From NCBI RefSeq assembly GCF_000981385.1, contig NZ_LATZ01000119.1, positions 62,001 to 126,000 of the forward strand: a DNA stretch of 64,000 nt. The letters are read 5' to 3'. Both the position numbers and the translations under genes were made by a program. Under the pieces are notes generated by a model. The model saw only the letters and a list, made by a program, of their open reading frames with translations. It did not search any database and was not told the origin of the DNA. This stretch comes from Bacillus sp. SA1-12 (GTDB lineage: Bacteria > Bacillota > Bacilli > Bacillales > Bacillaceae). This document shows positions 27,763 to 36,865 of this stretch, in pieces (position 1 is the first letter of the stretch; the number at the start of each line of letters is the position of its first letter).

Positions 27763-28584
27763 ATGGAAAAATTACAAACTATTGATCGATTAAGCCTAAA
27801 TCAAATTACTACAGGAAAGTGGAGCATTCGTGAAGCTGTAGAGGGTTGTGTGAAGGCAGAAATTCCTTCTATTGCGCTCTGGCGTCATAAAGTTGAAGAG
27901 GTTGGCCTTTTAGAGAGCAAGAGATTGGTACGTGATGCAAGTCTCCATATTTCAAGCTTATGTAGAGGCGGAATGTTCCCTGCTGCTACGGCCTTGGAAC
28001 GGCAAAAACAAATCGATGATAATAAACGGGCGGTTGAAGAAGCCGCCGAGCTTGGTACAGATATTCTTGTATTAGTATGTGGACCATCTCCTGATAAGGA
28101 TATCGCAATGGCGAGGAAAATGGTCTCCGATGGAATCGAACAAATTGTTCCCTTTGCAGAAGAATATGGTGTAAAGCTTGGGATTGAGCCGCTTCATCCA
28201 ATGTATGCTGCCGAACGTTGTGTCATTGTTACATTAGCCGAGGCTAATCAAATTGCAAGACAGTACAGCCCTGAGCAAGTTGGAATAATAGTTGATGTTT
28301 TTCACGTATGGTGGGATCCGGATTTATTTCATCAGATCGATGCTGCAAAAGGACGTATTCTTGGCTTTCATGTATCGGATTGGATAGTGCCTACTCCTGA
28401 TTTATTAATGGGGCGTGGAATGATGGGTGATGGAGTAATCGATATTAGAAAAATTAGGCATACAGTTGAACAAGCTGGATACAATGGGCCAATTGAGGTT
28501 GAAATTTTTAATGAAGAAATTTGGAACCGACCAGGTGATGATGTACTAAACCAAATGAAGGAACGTTTTTTAAATCATGTATAA
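27763..28584 (+). CDS. Sugar phosphate isomerase/epimerase (TIM barrel)
   Basis: Xylose-isomerase-like TIM barrel of 273 residues. Probable metal-ligand motifs are LGIEPLHPMY, IIVDVFHVWWDPDL, GFHVSDW and IEVEIFNEEIW. ATG 27763 is preferred over GTG 27754 because TAGGAGGTGG serves as RBS for it. It starts 12 bp after the DUF993 stop and belongs to the same operon. It would isomerise or epimerise the intermediate made by the dehydrogenase; which sugar is not determinable. Confidence 0.88.
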   Translation: MEKLQTIDRLSLNQITTGKWSIREAVEGCVKAEIPSIALWRHKVEEVGLLESKRLVRDASLHISSLCRGGMFPAATALERQKQIDDNKRAVEEAAELGTDILVLVCGPSPDKDIAMARKMVSDGIEQIVPFAEEYGVKLGIEPLHPMYAAERCVIVTLAEANQIARQYSPEQVGIIVDVFHVWWDPDLFHQIDAAKGRILGFHVSDWIVPTPDLLMGRGMMGDGVIDIRKIRHTVEQAGYNGPIEVEIFNEEIWNRPGDDVLNQMKERFLNHV

Positions 28585-28624
28585 AATGCTCTATACTAAT
28601 TAGCGTAATTTGAGGTGTAAAGAG

Positions 28625-29449
28625 ATGAAGCTTGCTTTTACAACACTAGGATGTCCCCAATGGGATTTGGAAACGATTATTTCACAGGCTGTAAAAAATG
28701 GATACGATGGTGTTGATTTTCGAGGTTATTTGGGAGAATTAGAGATATATCATCTTCCTGAATTCTCGAGTGATGTAAAAGAGACCGTACGTAAATTTCG
28801 TGAAGCATCATTAGAAATATCTTGCTTTTCAAGTTCAGTGCGGATCTTTACTACATCAAAAAATGAACTCGACCATTTTAGTCATGAAATAAATCGCTAC
28901 GCACTGTTATGTAAGGAATTCAATACGCCTTATATTCGTGTGTTTGGCGGTTCGATTGGAGAGACAAATCGACATGAAGCGATTGAGATCGCTGTAAGAA
29001 ACGTTACTGAGATGTTGAAAATTGCCGAAAGACATCAGGTTGAGCTTTTGCTTGAAACACATGATGACTGGACGAAGTGTGAGTACGTCGAGGCGGTAAT
29101 GAAAAGAGTACAATCAGATCATCTTCATGTTTTGTGGGATGTTCATCATCCCTATCGAACAGAGGGAGAGGATCCTTCTTATACATGGGGGACGATAGGG
29201 AAATGGGTAAAATATACCCACTGGAAGGATTCCTATCTAAAAAGTAATACAAAACGGGGCTATCAGCTTTGTTTACTTGGAGAAGGAGATCTGCCATTAC
29301 AGCAAATTGCCAATCTCTTAAAAACAGAGGGCTATGATGGGTACCTAACTCTTGAATGGGAAAAAATGTGGTGTCCCGAAATTGAAGAGCCGGAAATCGC
29401 TTTTAGACAGTATATTGGTTTTATGAAGCGACTTTTAAATACAAAATAA
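28625..29449 (+). CDS. Sugar phosphate isomerase/epimerase (second TIM barrel)
   Basis: TIM-barrel protein of 274 residues with another full set of strand-end motifs: GYDGVDFRGY, LLLETHDDW, VLWDVHHPY, YTHWKDSY and LTLEWEKMW (Glu, Asp, His, Glu ligands). It is clearly diverged from its upstream neighbour, so they are not a recent duplication. TTG 28610 is rejected in favour of ATG 28625, with GAGGTG upstream. It closes the operon; a strong terminator follows. Confidence 0.87.
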   Translation: MKLAFTTLGCPQWDLETIISQAVKNGYDGVDFRGYLGELEIYHLPEFSSDVKETVRKFREASLEISCFSSSVRIFTTSKNELDHFSHEINRYALLCKEFNTPYIRVFGGSIGETNRHEAIEIAVRNVTEMLKIAERHQVELLLETHDDWTKCEYVEAVMKRVQSDHLHVLWDVHHPYRTEGEDPSYTWGTIGKWVKYTHWKDSYLKSNTKRGYQLCLLGEGDLPLQQIANLLKTEGYDGYLTLEWEKMWCPEIEEPEIAFRQYIGFMKRLLNTK

Positions 29450-29459
29450 AACACCAAAA

Positions 29460-29499
29460 CAAACAGGAACGATACATTATTCGGTATTGTTCCTGTTTC
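29460..29499. terminator. Terminator of the DUF993 operon
   Basis: CAAACAGGAACGATAC pairs with GTATTGTTCCTGTTT (15 bp with one mismatch). It lies between convergent genes and may act on both strands. Confidence 0.82.
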
Positions 29500-29536
29500 G
29501 TAAAAAATACTATAGTAAAAATCTAGTAGCAGTCAA

Positions 29537-30778
29537 TTATTTGGATTTTTTCGTTGATTGAATGATTCTTGCGATCTCTGATTCTAACTCAGCTGGTTCA
29601 AATACATAATTGTATATGCCTAAAAACTTTTTAATGGCTTCCGAATCCGAGCTAATCAGTTTGTTGATTGTATCCTGCTGTTCATTGATTCGTTCATTCT
29701 GTGAAATCTTGCAGCCGATTTGAAACCGAACCATAAATTCATTTTCTAGTGCTATTTGATATTGATCTGCTAATGCTTCCCATTGATAGGGTTTGTCTTT
29801 ATCTTTTGTAAACAAGTGTGTTAATAACCGTGCCCCATAGATCGCATCATGGATTCCTTGTGCCATTCCAGGATCTTTAAAGCAAACCGCATCACCGACC
29901 AATGCCCATCCTCTCCCCATTCCTTGATACCAATAACTTTCATATCCAATGATTCCTTTAACCGGTTCGATTAGTGTTGACTGTTTTAAACGGTCACCTA
30001 TGGAGGTGTTTTTAAACTCGTTCATCAAAAAATCACGAAGGCTTTTTTCAGGATTTGACTTGAATGTTGCCATTAATTCTTTATTAGCTATTGGGAAAAT
30101 CCCAACAGCGACATATGCATCCTCATTGGTTGCAAAGAGAATCGCTGTATGATCGCCCGTTTTATAAACCTCAAACTTTGGAGTATGATCATGAGGCAAA
30201 TTGGAGAAGTACCCGTAATAAATAGCAACCTTGCTAGGAACGCTCATTTTTAGTTTACTCGCTACTAATTTTCGAATCGTAGAATATCTGCCATCTGCTC
30301 CTACTACTAATGAAGCAAAAAATTCCTGCTCAGCATTGTGGCTATTTAGACCTTTTACACCGATTACTTTATCTCCATCTCGAATAACATCAATTACTCG
30401 GAATTCTTCTAATACAGTAATATTATGTTGAGCTTTGGCATGTTCAAGTAAAATGTTGTCAAGATATGTTCTTCTAATACAATAGCAATACTCCTCATTG
30501 AACACCTTAGGCATCACACCTTCGATTACGGTATCTTCAAATTGAAATTTTATATCTTTTACCGGAGTTGGGTTCGTTTCAAGAATTGTATCCATGACAC
30601 CAAGCTCACGAAGTAAAGCGACAGTATTATTGAAAAAAGCATGGGTTGATAATGTGTCACTTGGAAATGCCGAGCGATCTACTAAAAGCACATGAAAGCC
30701 TGCTCTAGCAAGGTAAAGAGCAAGGGAAGAGCCAGCACATCTTGCTCCGGTAATAATAACATCAAAACTTTTATACAT
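29537..30778 (-). CDS. FAD-dependent monooxygenase/reductase-like flavoprotein
   Basis: Flavoprotein of 413 residues of the geranylgeranyl-reductase/halogenase/group A hydroxylase type. It has an N-terminal FAD motif of the form GARCAGSSLALYLARAGFHV ending in LLVDRS, a VGADGRYSTIRKL segment and the second FAD motif WALVGDAVCFKDPGMAQG. The start is ATG at 30776-30778 (MYKSFDVII), with GGAGTG just upstream; an upstream in-frame start would add 12 residues without an RBS. The substrate is unknown and no partner operon is visible, so it may be a stand-alone hydroxylase of an aromatic or lipid compound. Confidence 0.85.
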   Translation of the reverse strand: MYKSFDVIITGARCAGSSLALYLARAGFHVLLVDRSAFPSDTLSTHAFFNNTVALLRELGVMDTILETNPTPVKDIKFQFEDTVIEGVMPKVFNEEYCYCIRRTYLDNILLEHAKAQHNITVLEEFRVIDVIRDGDKVIGVKGLNSHNAEQEFFASLVVGADGRYSTIRKLVASKLKMSVPSKVAIYYGYFSNLPHDHTPKFEVYKTGDHTAILFATNEDAYVAVGIFPIANKELMATFKSNPEKSLRDFLMNEFKNTSIGDRLKQSTLIEPVKGIIGYESYWYQGMGRGWALVGDAVCFKDPGMAQGIHDAIYGARLLTHLFTKDKDKPYQWEALADQYQIALENEFMVRFQIGCKISQNERINEQQDTINKLISSDSEAIKKFLGIYNYVFEPAELESEIARIIQSTKKSK

Positions 30779-31037
30779 ATCGTTCACTCCATTATATAGT
30801 GGATTTACAACCAACTTATTTGCTCAATACAAGAATATGTGTATCAAAACATACTAAGTACTGAAAAATTTGATTAAACTATTTCTGACGTTTATGATTT
30901 ACTCTCAAAATCAATTGATTGGTATGGTACTCTTTTCTTTTTGTTGAATAATATATTTATAAAAAAATCTATTAAATCAAGATAATATTAAGCAGTATTG
31001 AATAGAGCCCGAGTGAGAAGAAAGGAGACTGCTTCTT

Positions 31038-31871
31038 TTGATTAACATGAAAGACTACCAACTGCTAGTAACCTGCTGTAACCAAGGGGGAGGACTCTAT
31101 AACATAACGATTAAAAATGGAACATATGAATTGAAAAAATTGTTACCCGACGAATATCGGGGAATTGCTAAATATAAAGAAATGTATGTGATTGTCAGTA
31201 ATGATAAAATTTCGCTTCTTAATTCTGAGTTTGAAGTAATCAAAACAAAAATTCTGACTCTAGCACTCGATTTACATGGAGTGGCTATTTATAACGATCA
31301 AGTGTTTATTGTTGAAACGAAAACAAATTCTATTGGAATATATGATCTTAATAAAGGCTTAGAAAGGGTGGATGAGATTAAACTTTCACCTCAAAATAAT
31401 GATGTTTGCCATATTAACGATATATTTATTCAAGGAGATAAAGCCTATATCTCAATGTTTTTTTATCATAATAAGAAAGGTTTTTTGATAAAAGAAAGTA
31501 AAATCCGGGGGGTTATTATCGAATATTCCTTACTAGAAAAGAAAACAAACAAAATTATGGCGAAACAATTATTCCAACCTCATAGTGTAAAGGTTTACAA
31601 TGAAGGTTTATTCTATTGCCAATCAGAGAAATTTCTCGTACAGAAAAATAAAGACATAATATTTAAAGGACTAGGCTATTTAAGAGGATTAGATGTTAAA
31701 GATGATGTCTTATTTATTGGTCAAAGTGAAAGCAGGCATGTTGAAAAACTATTAGAGGAACATAGTAATATCCTGTTGGATTGCGGGATCTACGTCCATA
31801 ATATGTCTACAAAGATGTCTTCCTTTATCCACGTACCATCTAAGGAAATCTATCAGATATTGGCGATCTAA
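31038..31871 (+). CDS. DUF4915-like beta-propeller protein
   Basis: Protein of 277 residues without a signal peptide. It has repeated beta-strand units of propeller type (IAKYKEMYVIVSND, HGVAIYNDQVFIVETKTNSIGIYDL, HINDIFIQGDKAYISMFF, PHSVKVYNEGLFYCQSEKF, GYLRGLDVKDDVLFIGQSESR). These phrases resemble DUF4915/TIGR03032 proteins, which often travel with surface glycan or methyltransferase genes, but here it stands alone. TTG 31038 is the start because AAAGGAG lies 10 bp before it. Function unknown. Confidence 0.6.
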   Translation: MINMKDYQLLVTCCNQGGGLYNITIKNGTYELKKLLPDEYRGIAKYKEMYVIVSNDKISLLNSEFEVIKTKILTLALDLHGVAIYNDQVFIVETKTNSIGIYDLNKGLERVDEIKLSPQNNDVCHINDIFIQGDKAYISMFFYHNKKGFLIKESKIRGVIIEYSLLEKKTNKIMAKQLFQPHSVKVYNEGLFYCQSEKFLVQKNKDIIFKGLGYLRGLDVKDDVLFIGQSESRHVEKLLEEHSNILLDCGIYVHNMSTKMSSFIHVPSKEIYQILAI

Positions 31872-32239
31872 ATAACGGAGTGACTTGCTCTATTCAGGCT
31901 GCTTTTCTTTTCACCATTCTCTTTAGCTCACCATCAAAAAAACAATTAATGCCCTATTTTCAATTCCTCATTATTTTTCATTAAGAAATGCCCATAATGT
32001 ATCGCTGCTATCTTATCTTTTATCTGCAAGTATGAAAAAAGATACAAAATTTCGCTGAAACTCCATTTTTTATTATCTATTTGTGTATGGACTTTTCAAT
32101 ACCATTATAGAGAAACAAGACAGTTTTTGTTAATTAAGAAAACTTATGATTTCTATAAAGTCTAAATATGATACACTTACTTTTAAAAAATACAGATATG
32201 AAAATATTATAAGGGGTCGCTGTGATAGGGGGTTTCAGC
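31872..32239. other. Intergenic region upstream of aminotransferase gene
   Basis: AT-rich gap of about 370 bp. I see no ORF with an RBS, no strong hairpin and no recognised leader RNA. The RBS TAGGGGG of the next gene is at the end. Confidence 0.35.
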
Positions 32240-33409
32240 ATGAATATAACATTAGCAAACAGAATGAATTCTTTTCAACCATCAATTTTTAGTGAATTGG
32301 CGCTTTATAAAAAACAAAAACTAGCAGAAGGTGCACCAATTATTGATTTGAGTATTGGAAGTCCAGATTTGCCGCCACCTTCTTTTATTACACGAACATT
32401 ATCAGAAGAGGTGCTTAAACCCAATCAATATGGGTATACAATGACTGGGACAAAAGAATTTCACGATGCAGTAACTGCTTTTTATAAAAAACATCACCAG
32501 GTTGATTTAACTGATAATCAAGAGGTCACGCTCGTCATGGGTTCACAGGATGGACTTGTTCACTTTCCTATGGTGGTTGCTAATCCAGGTGATATGATTT
32601 TAGTCCCGGATCCAGGATATACTGCCTACACTGCGGGAATTGCAATGGCAGATGCCAAACCATTTTTAATGCCTTTAAAAAAAGAAAATCACTTTTTGCC
32701 AGATCTTTCAGCTATTCCGGAACAAATTGCCAAGCAAGCAAAGCTGATGATCCTAAATTTTCCGGGTAATCCAGTTCCAGCACTTGCAGACAGAGAGTAT
32801 TTTGCAGAAGTTGTTGCATTTGCTAAAAAGCATCACATTCTCGTGCTTCATGATTTCGCTTATTCAGAGCTTTATTTTGAAGGGAAAAAACCAATCAGCT
32901 TTTTATCGATTGATGGTGCAAAAGATGTTGGTGTAGAAATATCTTCCTTTTCGAAAAATTATAATTTGGCAGGCAGTCGAATTGGATATGTAGCTGGAAA
33001 GAAAGAGATTATTCAAGCTTTTAATCGATTAAAGAGTAATTTAGATTACGGGGTCTTCCTGCCAATTCAAAAGGCGGCGATCCAAGCGCTGAAAAATGGT
33101 GAAGAATTTTGTCAAAGCAGCCGTAAGGTGTATGAAGAAAGACGGGATCTCCTTGTGAATGGTTTAAACGAAATCGGTTGGGAAGTGAAAAAGCCAGATG
33201 CGGGGATGTTCATTTGGGCGGAAATTCCTAAAGGCTGGACATCCCTTGACTTTACATATGCTTTGATTGACAAGGCAAATGTTGTCGTAATACCAGGTCA
33301 AGCATTTGGACCAAATGGCGAGGGCTTTGTCCGGATTGCGTTAGTTCAAGACGTACAACTATTAAGAAAAGCAATTGCTTCTATTAAAGCAGCAAATATT
33401 TTAGCCTAA
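32240..33409 (+). CDS. PLP-dependent class I/II aminotransferase (DapL/YugH-like)
   Basis: Aminotransferase of 389 residues, fold type I. The PLP lysine is in ISSFSKNYNLAGSRIGYV, with upstream substrate and cofactor motifs IDLSIGSPDLPPP, YGYTMTGTKEFHDAV, LNFPGNPVPAL and HDFAYSELYFEG. The sequence is closest in style to LL-diaminopimelate-type and Bacillus PatA/YugH-like enzymes; the amino donor cannot be fixed by eye. ATG 32240 is chosen over 32222 because TAGGGGG lies directly upstream. Stand-alone gene. Confidence 0.88.
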   Translation: MNITLANRMNSFQPSIFSELALYKKQKLAEGAPIIDLSIGSPDLPPPSFITRTLSEEVLKPNQYGYTMTGTKEFHDAVTAFYKKHHQVDLTDNQEVTLVMGSQDGLVHFPMVVANPGDMILVPDPGYTAYTAGIAMADAKPFLMPLKKENHFLPDLSAIPEQIAKQAKLMILNFPGNPVPALADREYFAEVVAFAKKHHILVLHDFAYSELYFEGKKPISFLSIDGAKDVGVEISSFSKNYNLAGSRIGYVAGKKEIIQAFNRLKSNLDYGVFLPIQKAAIQALKNGEEFCQSSRKVYEERRDLLVNGLNEIGWEVKKPDAGMFIWAEIPKGWTSLDFTYALIDKANVVVIPGQAFGPNGEGFVRIALVQDVQLLRKAIASIKAANILA

Positions 33410-33522
33410 GAGCAATACACATTCTTTTTTAGATCTTTGTTACTTTTTTCAATAATTGGGGAATATAAAAGCAGATTGCTTGACCAAATTAGCTTGTTAT
33501 TGAAAGGAGAAACAAGAATAGA

Positions 33523-33738
33523 ATGAAAACAGTAACCTTTTCACTTAAAAATGGAAATCGGGATATGTATAAAGAAATTGAAACTTCCCTTATAGAGATG
33601 GAAGGAATTGAACGGGCTCTAATTGATGTCAATGATGGAGATTTGAAAGTTGAGTTCAATGAAGATAGGGTCGGAACCAATCAGGTTAGAGAAGTAATTG
33701 AAGGACAAGGTGCTCAGATAAAGGAAATAAAAGAATAA
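33523..33738 (+). CDS. Small HMA-like ferredoxin-fold protein lacking the metal-binding Cys pair
   Basis: Protein of 71 residues with the beta-alpha-beta-beta-alpha-beta rhythm of heavy-metal-associated (HMA) domains: MKTVTFSLKN, then helix EIETSLIEMEGIERALIDVNDGDLKVEF, then QVREVIEGQGAQIKEI. The GMTCxxC metal loop is replaced by KNGNRDMY with no Cys, so it cannot bind metal in the CopZ way. It may be a protein-protein module; function unknown. The RBS AAAGGAG and a following terminator support expression. Confidence 0.65.
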   Translation: MKTVTFSLKNGNRDMYKEIETSLIEMEGIERALIDVNDGDLKVEFNEDRVGTNQVREVIEGQGAQIKEIKE

Positions 33739-33747
33739 TGTCATGTC

Positions 33748-33776
33748 GAGGCTGTCTCAAAGGGAGATAGCCTCAT
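33748..33776 (+). terminator. Terminator after HMA-like gene
   Basis: GAGGCTGTCTC pairs with GGAGATAGCCTC across a short loop. It is a member of the recurrent GGCTGTCTC terminators. Confidence 0.7.
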
Positions 33777-34050
33777 CTTAATTTTCTGATGCTCTGATAA
33801 AGGGAATGCTTCCGAGAATTTAATTCTTTTCTAAATTATCATTTATATAAATATAGTAATAAAATTTAATTGGAATAATATTTTTATAGATAATTTTGAA
33901 TCTTTTGTCGAAAAACAGTTGTTAAATTGTTCATAAAAGTTATAAAATAGGTTAATAAAGTTAATTGAATTTTTCCGTTATTTATAAGATTTAGAGTTAT
34001 TATTCGCTACTACTACATTTATTATTTTATCTGAGCTGGGAGAGTTTAGG
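33777..34050. other. AT-rich region upstream of ilvE
   Basis: Very AT-rich leader with no ORF. AATTTTCTGATGCTC at about 33780 is a poor partial match to a CodY box (AATTTTCWGAAAATT). CodY control of ilvE would be plausible, but the sequence does not show a convincing site. No T-box is present here. Confidence 0.3.
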
Positions 34051-35121
34051 ATGACAAATAAAATTAGCATTACACTTAGTACTACAAGAAAAGAAAAACC
34101 ACAAGCTGACCAATTAGAATTCGGAAGAGTCTTTACAGATCACATGTTTATAATGGACTACAGTGTTGAGAAAGGCTGGTATGATCCTCGAATTGTTCCA
34201 TATCAACCAATTTCTCTAAGCCCTTCCACAATGGTGTTCCACTATGGGCAAACTGTTTTTGAAGGCTTAAAGGCTTATCGTACAAAGGAAAACAATGTAC
34301 TTTTGTTTAGACCGGATCAAAACATGAAACGATTAAATTTATCAAATGATAGACTGTGTATTCCCCAGATTGATGAGGAATTTGTGGTTGAGGCGTTAAA
34401 ACAGTTAGTTGACATTGATAAAGACTGGATACCTACTGCGGAGGGAACATCACTTTATATCAGGCCGTTTATTATTCCAACAGAATATTATTTAGGAGTT
34501 GCACCTTCTAAGTATTACCGTTTTATGATTATTCTTTCACCTGTAGGTTCTTACTACAAAGAAGGCATCCATCCTGTAAGGATTTTTGTTGAAAACCAAT
34601 ATGTACGTGCTGTAGATGGTGGAACAGGTAAAGCAAAAACAGGCGGTAATTATGCATCAAGCTTAAAAGCACAAGAAGAAGCAGAAAAAAGAGGTTATTC
34701 CCAAGTTCTTTGGTTGGATGGGGTTGAGAAGAAGTATATTGAAGAAGTTGGAAGCATGAATATTTTCTTTAAGATTAATGGAGAAGTTGTGACCCCAGCA
34801 TTAAATGGGAGTATTCTCGAAGGAGTGACAAGAAAGTCAATTATTCAATTATTAAAACATTGGGGTATTCCGGTTTCTGAACGGAAATTATCCATGGAAG
34901 ATGTATATCAAGCATATAAAGAAGGTTTATTAGAAGAATCATTTGGTACTGGTACAGCTGCTGTTATTTCGCCAATCGGGGAATTTTACTACAACGAAGA
35001 GAAATTAGTGATTAACAACGGTGAAACTGGAGAGATTTCAAAGAAATTGTATGATACGTTAACAGGTATTCAAACAGGATCTCATGAAGATGTATTTAAC
35101 TGGGTTGTTGAAGTAAAATAA
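34051..35121 (+). CDS. ilvE: Branched-chain amino acid aminotransferase
   Basis: Fold type IV PLP transaminase of 356 residues, the length of the type-II BCAT group. It interconverts Leu/Ile/Val with their 2-keto acids. The PLP lysine lies in GTGKAKTGGNYASSLKAQ, and other signatures are VFHYGQTVFEGLKAYR, LYIRPFIIPTEYYLGV, YIEEVGSMNIFF and SFGTGTAAVISPIG. It is not next to ilv or leu biosynthetic genes, though leuA lies 12 kb downstream. The start follows GGGAGAG. Confidence 0.95.
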   Translation: MTNKISITLSTTRKEKPQADQLEFGRVFTDHMFIMDYSVEKGWYDPRIVPYQPISLSPSTMVFHYGQTVFEGLKAYRTKENNVLLFRPDQNMKRLNLSNDRLCIPQIDEEFVVEALKQLVDIDKDWIPTAEGTSLYIRPFIIPTEYYLGVAPSKYYRFMIILSPVGSYYKEGIHPVRIFVENQYVRAVDGGTGKAKTGGNYASSLKAQEEAEKRGYSQVLWLDGVEKKYIEEVGSMNIFFKINGEVVTPALNGSILEGVTRKSIIQLLKHWGIPVSERKLSMEDVYQAYKEGLLEESFGTGTAAVISPIGEFYYNEEKLVINNGETGEISKKLYDTLTGIQTGSHEDVFNWVVEVK

Positions 35122-35141
35122 AGACTTTAAAGAAATACCTT

Positions 35142-35176
35142 AAAGGCCACGAGTTTGTGGTCTTTATTTTTTTTTG
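35142..35176 (+). terminator. Terminator of ilvE
   Basis: AAAGGCCAC pairs with GTGGTCTTT, followed by ATTTTTTTTTG. Strong rho-independent form. Confidence 0.9.
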
Positions 35177-35497
35177 AAAAAAAGTTATTTATGAAACATT
35201 TTCGAAACCTTATCCGTCATATAGATGAACAAGAGGTAAAAAAATATTTACAGGAAGTTTTTTGAATAAAATGTGTAGTAAAATAGTTTTTACGAAATAG
35301 ATTATTTTTTACTAGTTTAAGGTAATTTTTAACATTTTGTAGGATATTTTTGTTATAATGAAAATATAAATGAAATGTTTGGAAAAAGAAATACACTAAA
35401 CATGTTTATAAGGGGTGCTTACCAAAGAACGACTTAACGGGGAATCAATTATTTTTAGCAAAAAGAGATTATTTTAGTTGGAAAAGTGGGAGAGAGA
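35177..35497. other. Intergenic region upstream of VanW lipoprotein gene
   Basis: About 320 bp, AT-rich, no ORF. A TATAAT occurs near 35354 and could be a -10 element. No leader RNA was recognised. Confidence 0.35.
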
Positions 35498-36424
35498 ATG
35501 TATAAAAAATATGTTTCTTCAATCTTATTATTGATGTTGGTGACTGGTTGCAGCTCAAACTTGGCAAACGGTAGTCAAAAAGAGGAACTATTACCGGTGG
35601 GGACTATGGTATCGAACAATTCCCAATTAGTGAAAAAAACGATGGATTTATCAGTTGATTTGATCCATCCGACTACTGAAAAAATTATTCATTCATTTAA
35701 GCCAATGTTAAATCCTGATCCTAAAACATATGAAAAGGTGCTAAAAGATCTAGCAAATGATTTAGCAAATCAATTAGATCAACCGATGGTGCCTGTAAAA
35801 TTAAGCAATGGGCAGCTAATAAATGGGCAAAGCCGTGTCGTACTTGACGAGGAAAAGCTAGTAAACTCGTTAAAAAATATCCGTGCTTTAGATAAATCGA
35901 TCGCAATGCCAATTCAAGAAAATCCTCCAAATGTTACAATGGAGACAATAAAAGGAATTGACAATGTTGTCATCGGAAGCTATAAAACAAAGTTTGATCC
36001 AAGTGTTAAGGGGAGAAGTGAGAACATCGCTCTATCAGCCGACACAATCAATCAAATTATATTAGGCCCTGGGGATCGTTTTTATTTTAATTTAGTTGTT
36101 GGGGAACGTACTCCTGAAAGAGGTTATCAAAAAGCAAAGGAAATTGTAAATAAACAATTTGTTGAAGGAATTGGCGGGGGAATTTGCCAAACATCCTCAA
36201 CTTTATATAATGCTGTTGCCGAAGCAGGGCTTGAAATTTTAGAATTGCATTCTCATTCATTATCAGTTGGTTATGTTCCTGCCGGAAGGGATGCGACAGT
36301 ATCCTGGGGTGGTCCCGACTTTAAATTTATGAATAATAAAGATTATCCGGTTATAATTAAAACGATGGTAGACAAAAACGCGGGTACTATTGAGGTTCAA
36401 GTCTTAGCCTCAAAACAAGCATAG
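35498..36424 (+). CDS. VanW-family lipoprotein
   Basis: Exported protein of 308 residues. A lipoprotein signal with lipobox LVTGC is followed by a poorly conserved region and a C-terminal VanW domain (LGPGDRFYFNLVVGERTPER, GIGGGICQTSSTLYNAVAEAGL, SHSLSVGYVPAGRDATVSWG). VanW domains are common in Bacillaceae envelope proteins; their role is not known, despite the historical link to vancomycin-resistance clusters. ATG 35498 is preferred over GTG 35486 because GGGAGAG falls between them. Confidence 0.88.
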   Translation: MYKKYVSSILLLMLVTGCSSNLANGSQKEELLPVGTMVSNNSQLVKKTMDLSVDLIHPTTEKIIHSFKPMLNPDPKTYEKVLKDLANDLANQLDQPMVPVKLSNGQLINGQSRVVLDEEKLVNSLKNIRALDKSIAMPIQENPPNVTMETIKGIDNVVIGSYKTKFDPSVKGRSENIALSADTINQIILGPGDRFYFNLVVGERTPERGYQKAKEIVNKQFVEGIGGGICQTSSTLYNAVAEAGLEILELHSHSLSVGYVPAGRDATVSWGGPDFKFMNNKDYPVIIKTMVDKNAGTIEVQVLASKQA

Positions 36425-36865
36425 GTAAGGCACACGGTTAAAATAAAGACAAGTAAAGGTATATTCTTTTGTACTATCTTGGGATTGTCTTTACACATAT
36501 ACAATTTAAAGAAATTAAGTACATCACTTATATATAGTGATGTATTTTTTTCTTTTTATTATTTCACATTAACTCGTTTACTATCCCATCCAGCTTTGTG
36601 AAGGACAAAACTTTCTCCTATCCTACGAAGTTTTTTTCTTCATTATTAAGGAGATTATTCTCGCAATCCTATGAAATTTTGTCTATCTTGCCGTTTAAAT
36701 CGAGCGTCTTAAACGGGAATTCATAAACTAATTTACTAAGTTTTAATTTAATACGACTAAAATCTTAATATAGTAAAAGAGTAAAATTTTTAAAAAATTA
36801 TCCCTTCTTTGTCGATTTGTAGTAGGATTAGAGATAAAGCAAAGAAGAGAAGGGAATTGTTAAAA
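36425..36865. other. Gap with terminator, upstream of HAD phosphatase gene
   Basis: The hairpin at 36520-36552 (TACATCACT/AGTGATGTA, then TTTTTTTC) closes the VanW gene. The remaining 310 bp are AT-rich without a supported ORF or recognised leader. Confidence 0.5.
36520..36552 (+). terminator. Terminator of VanW gene
   Basis: A 9-bp perfect stem with a seven-base loop is followed by a run of T. It lies about 95 bp past the stop codon. Confidence 0.85.

Noticed and set aside
33777..34050. CodY-like box upstream of ilvE
   Set aside because: The best match to AATTTTCWGAAAATT has too many mismatches to support a site.
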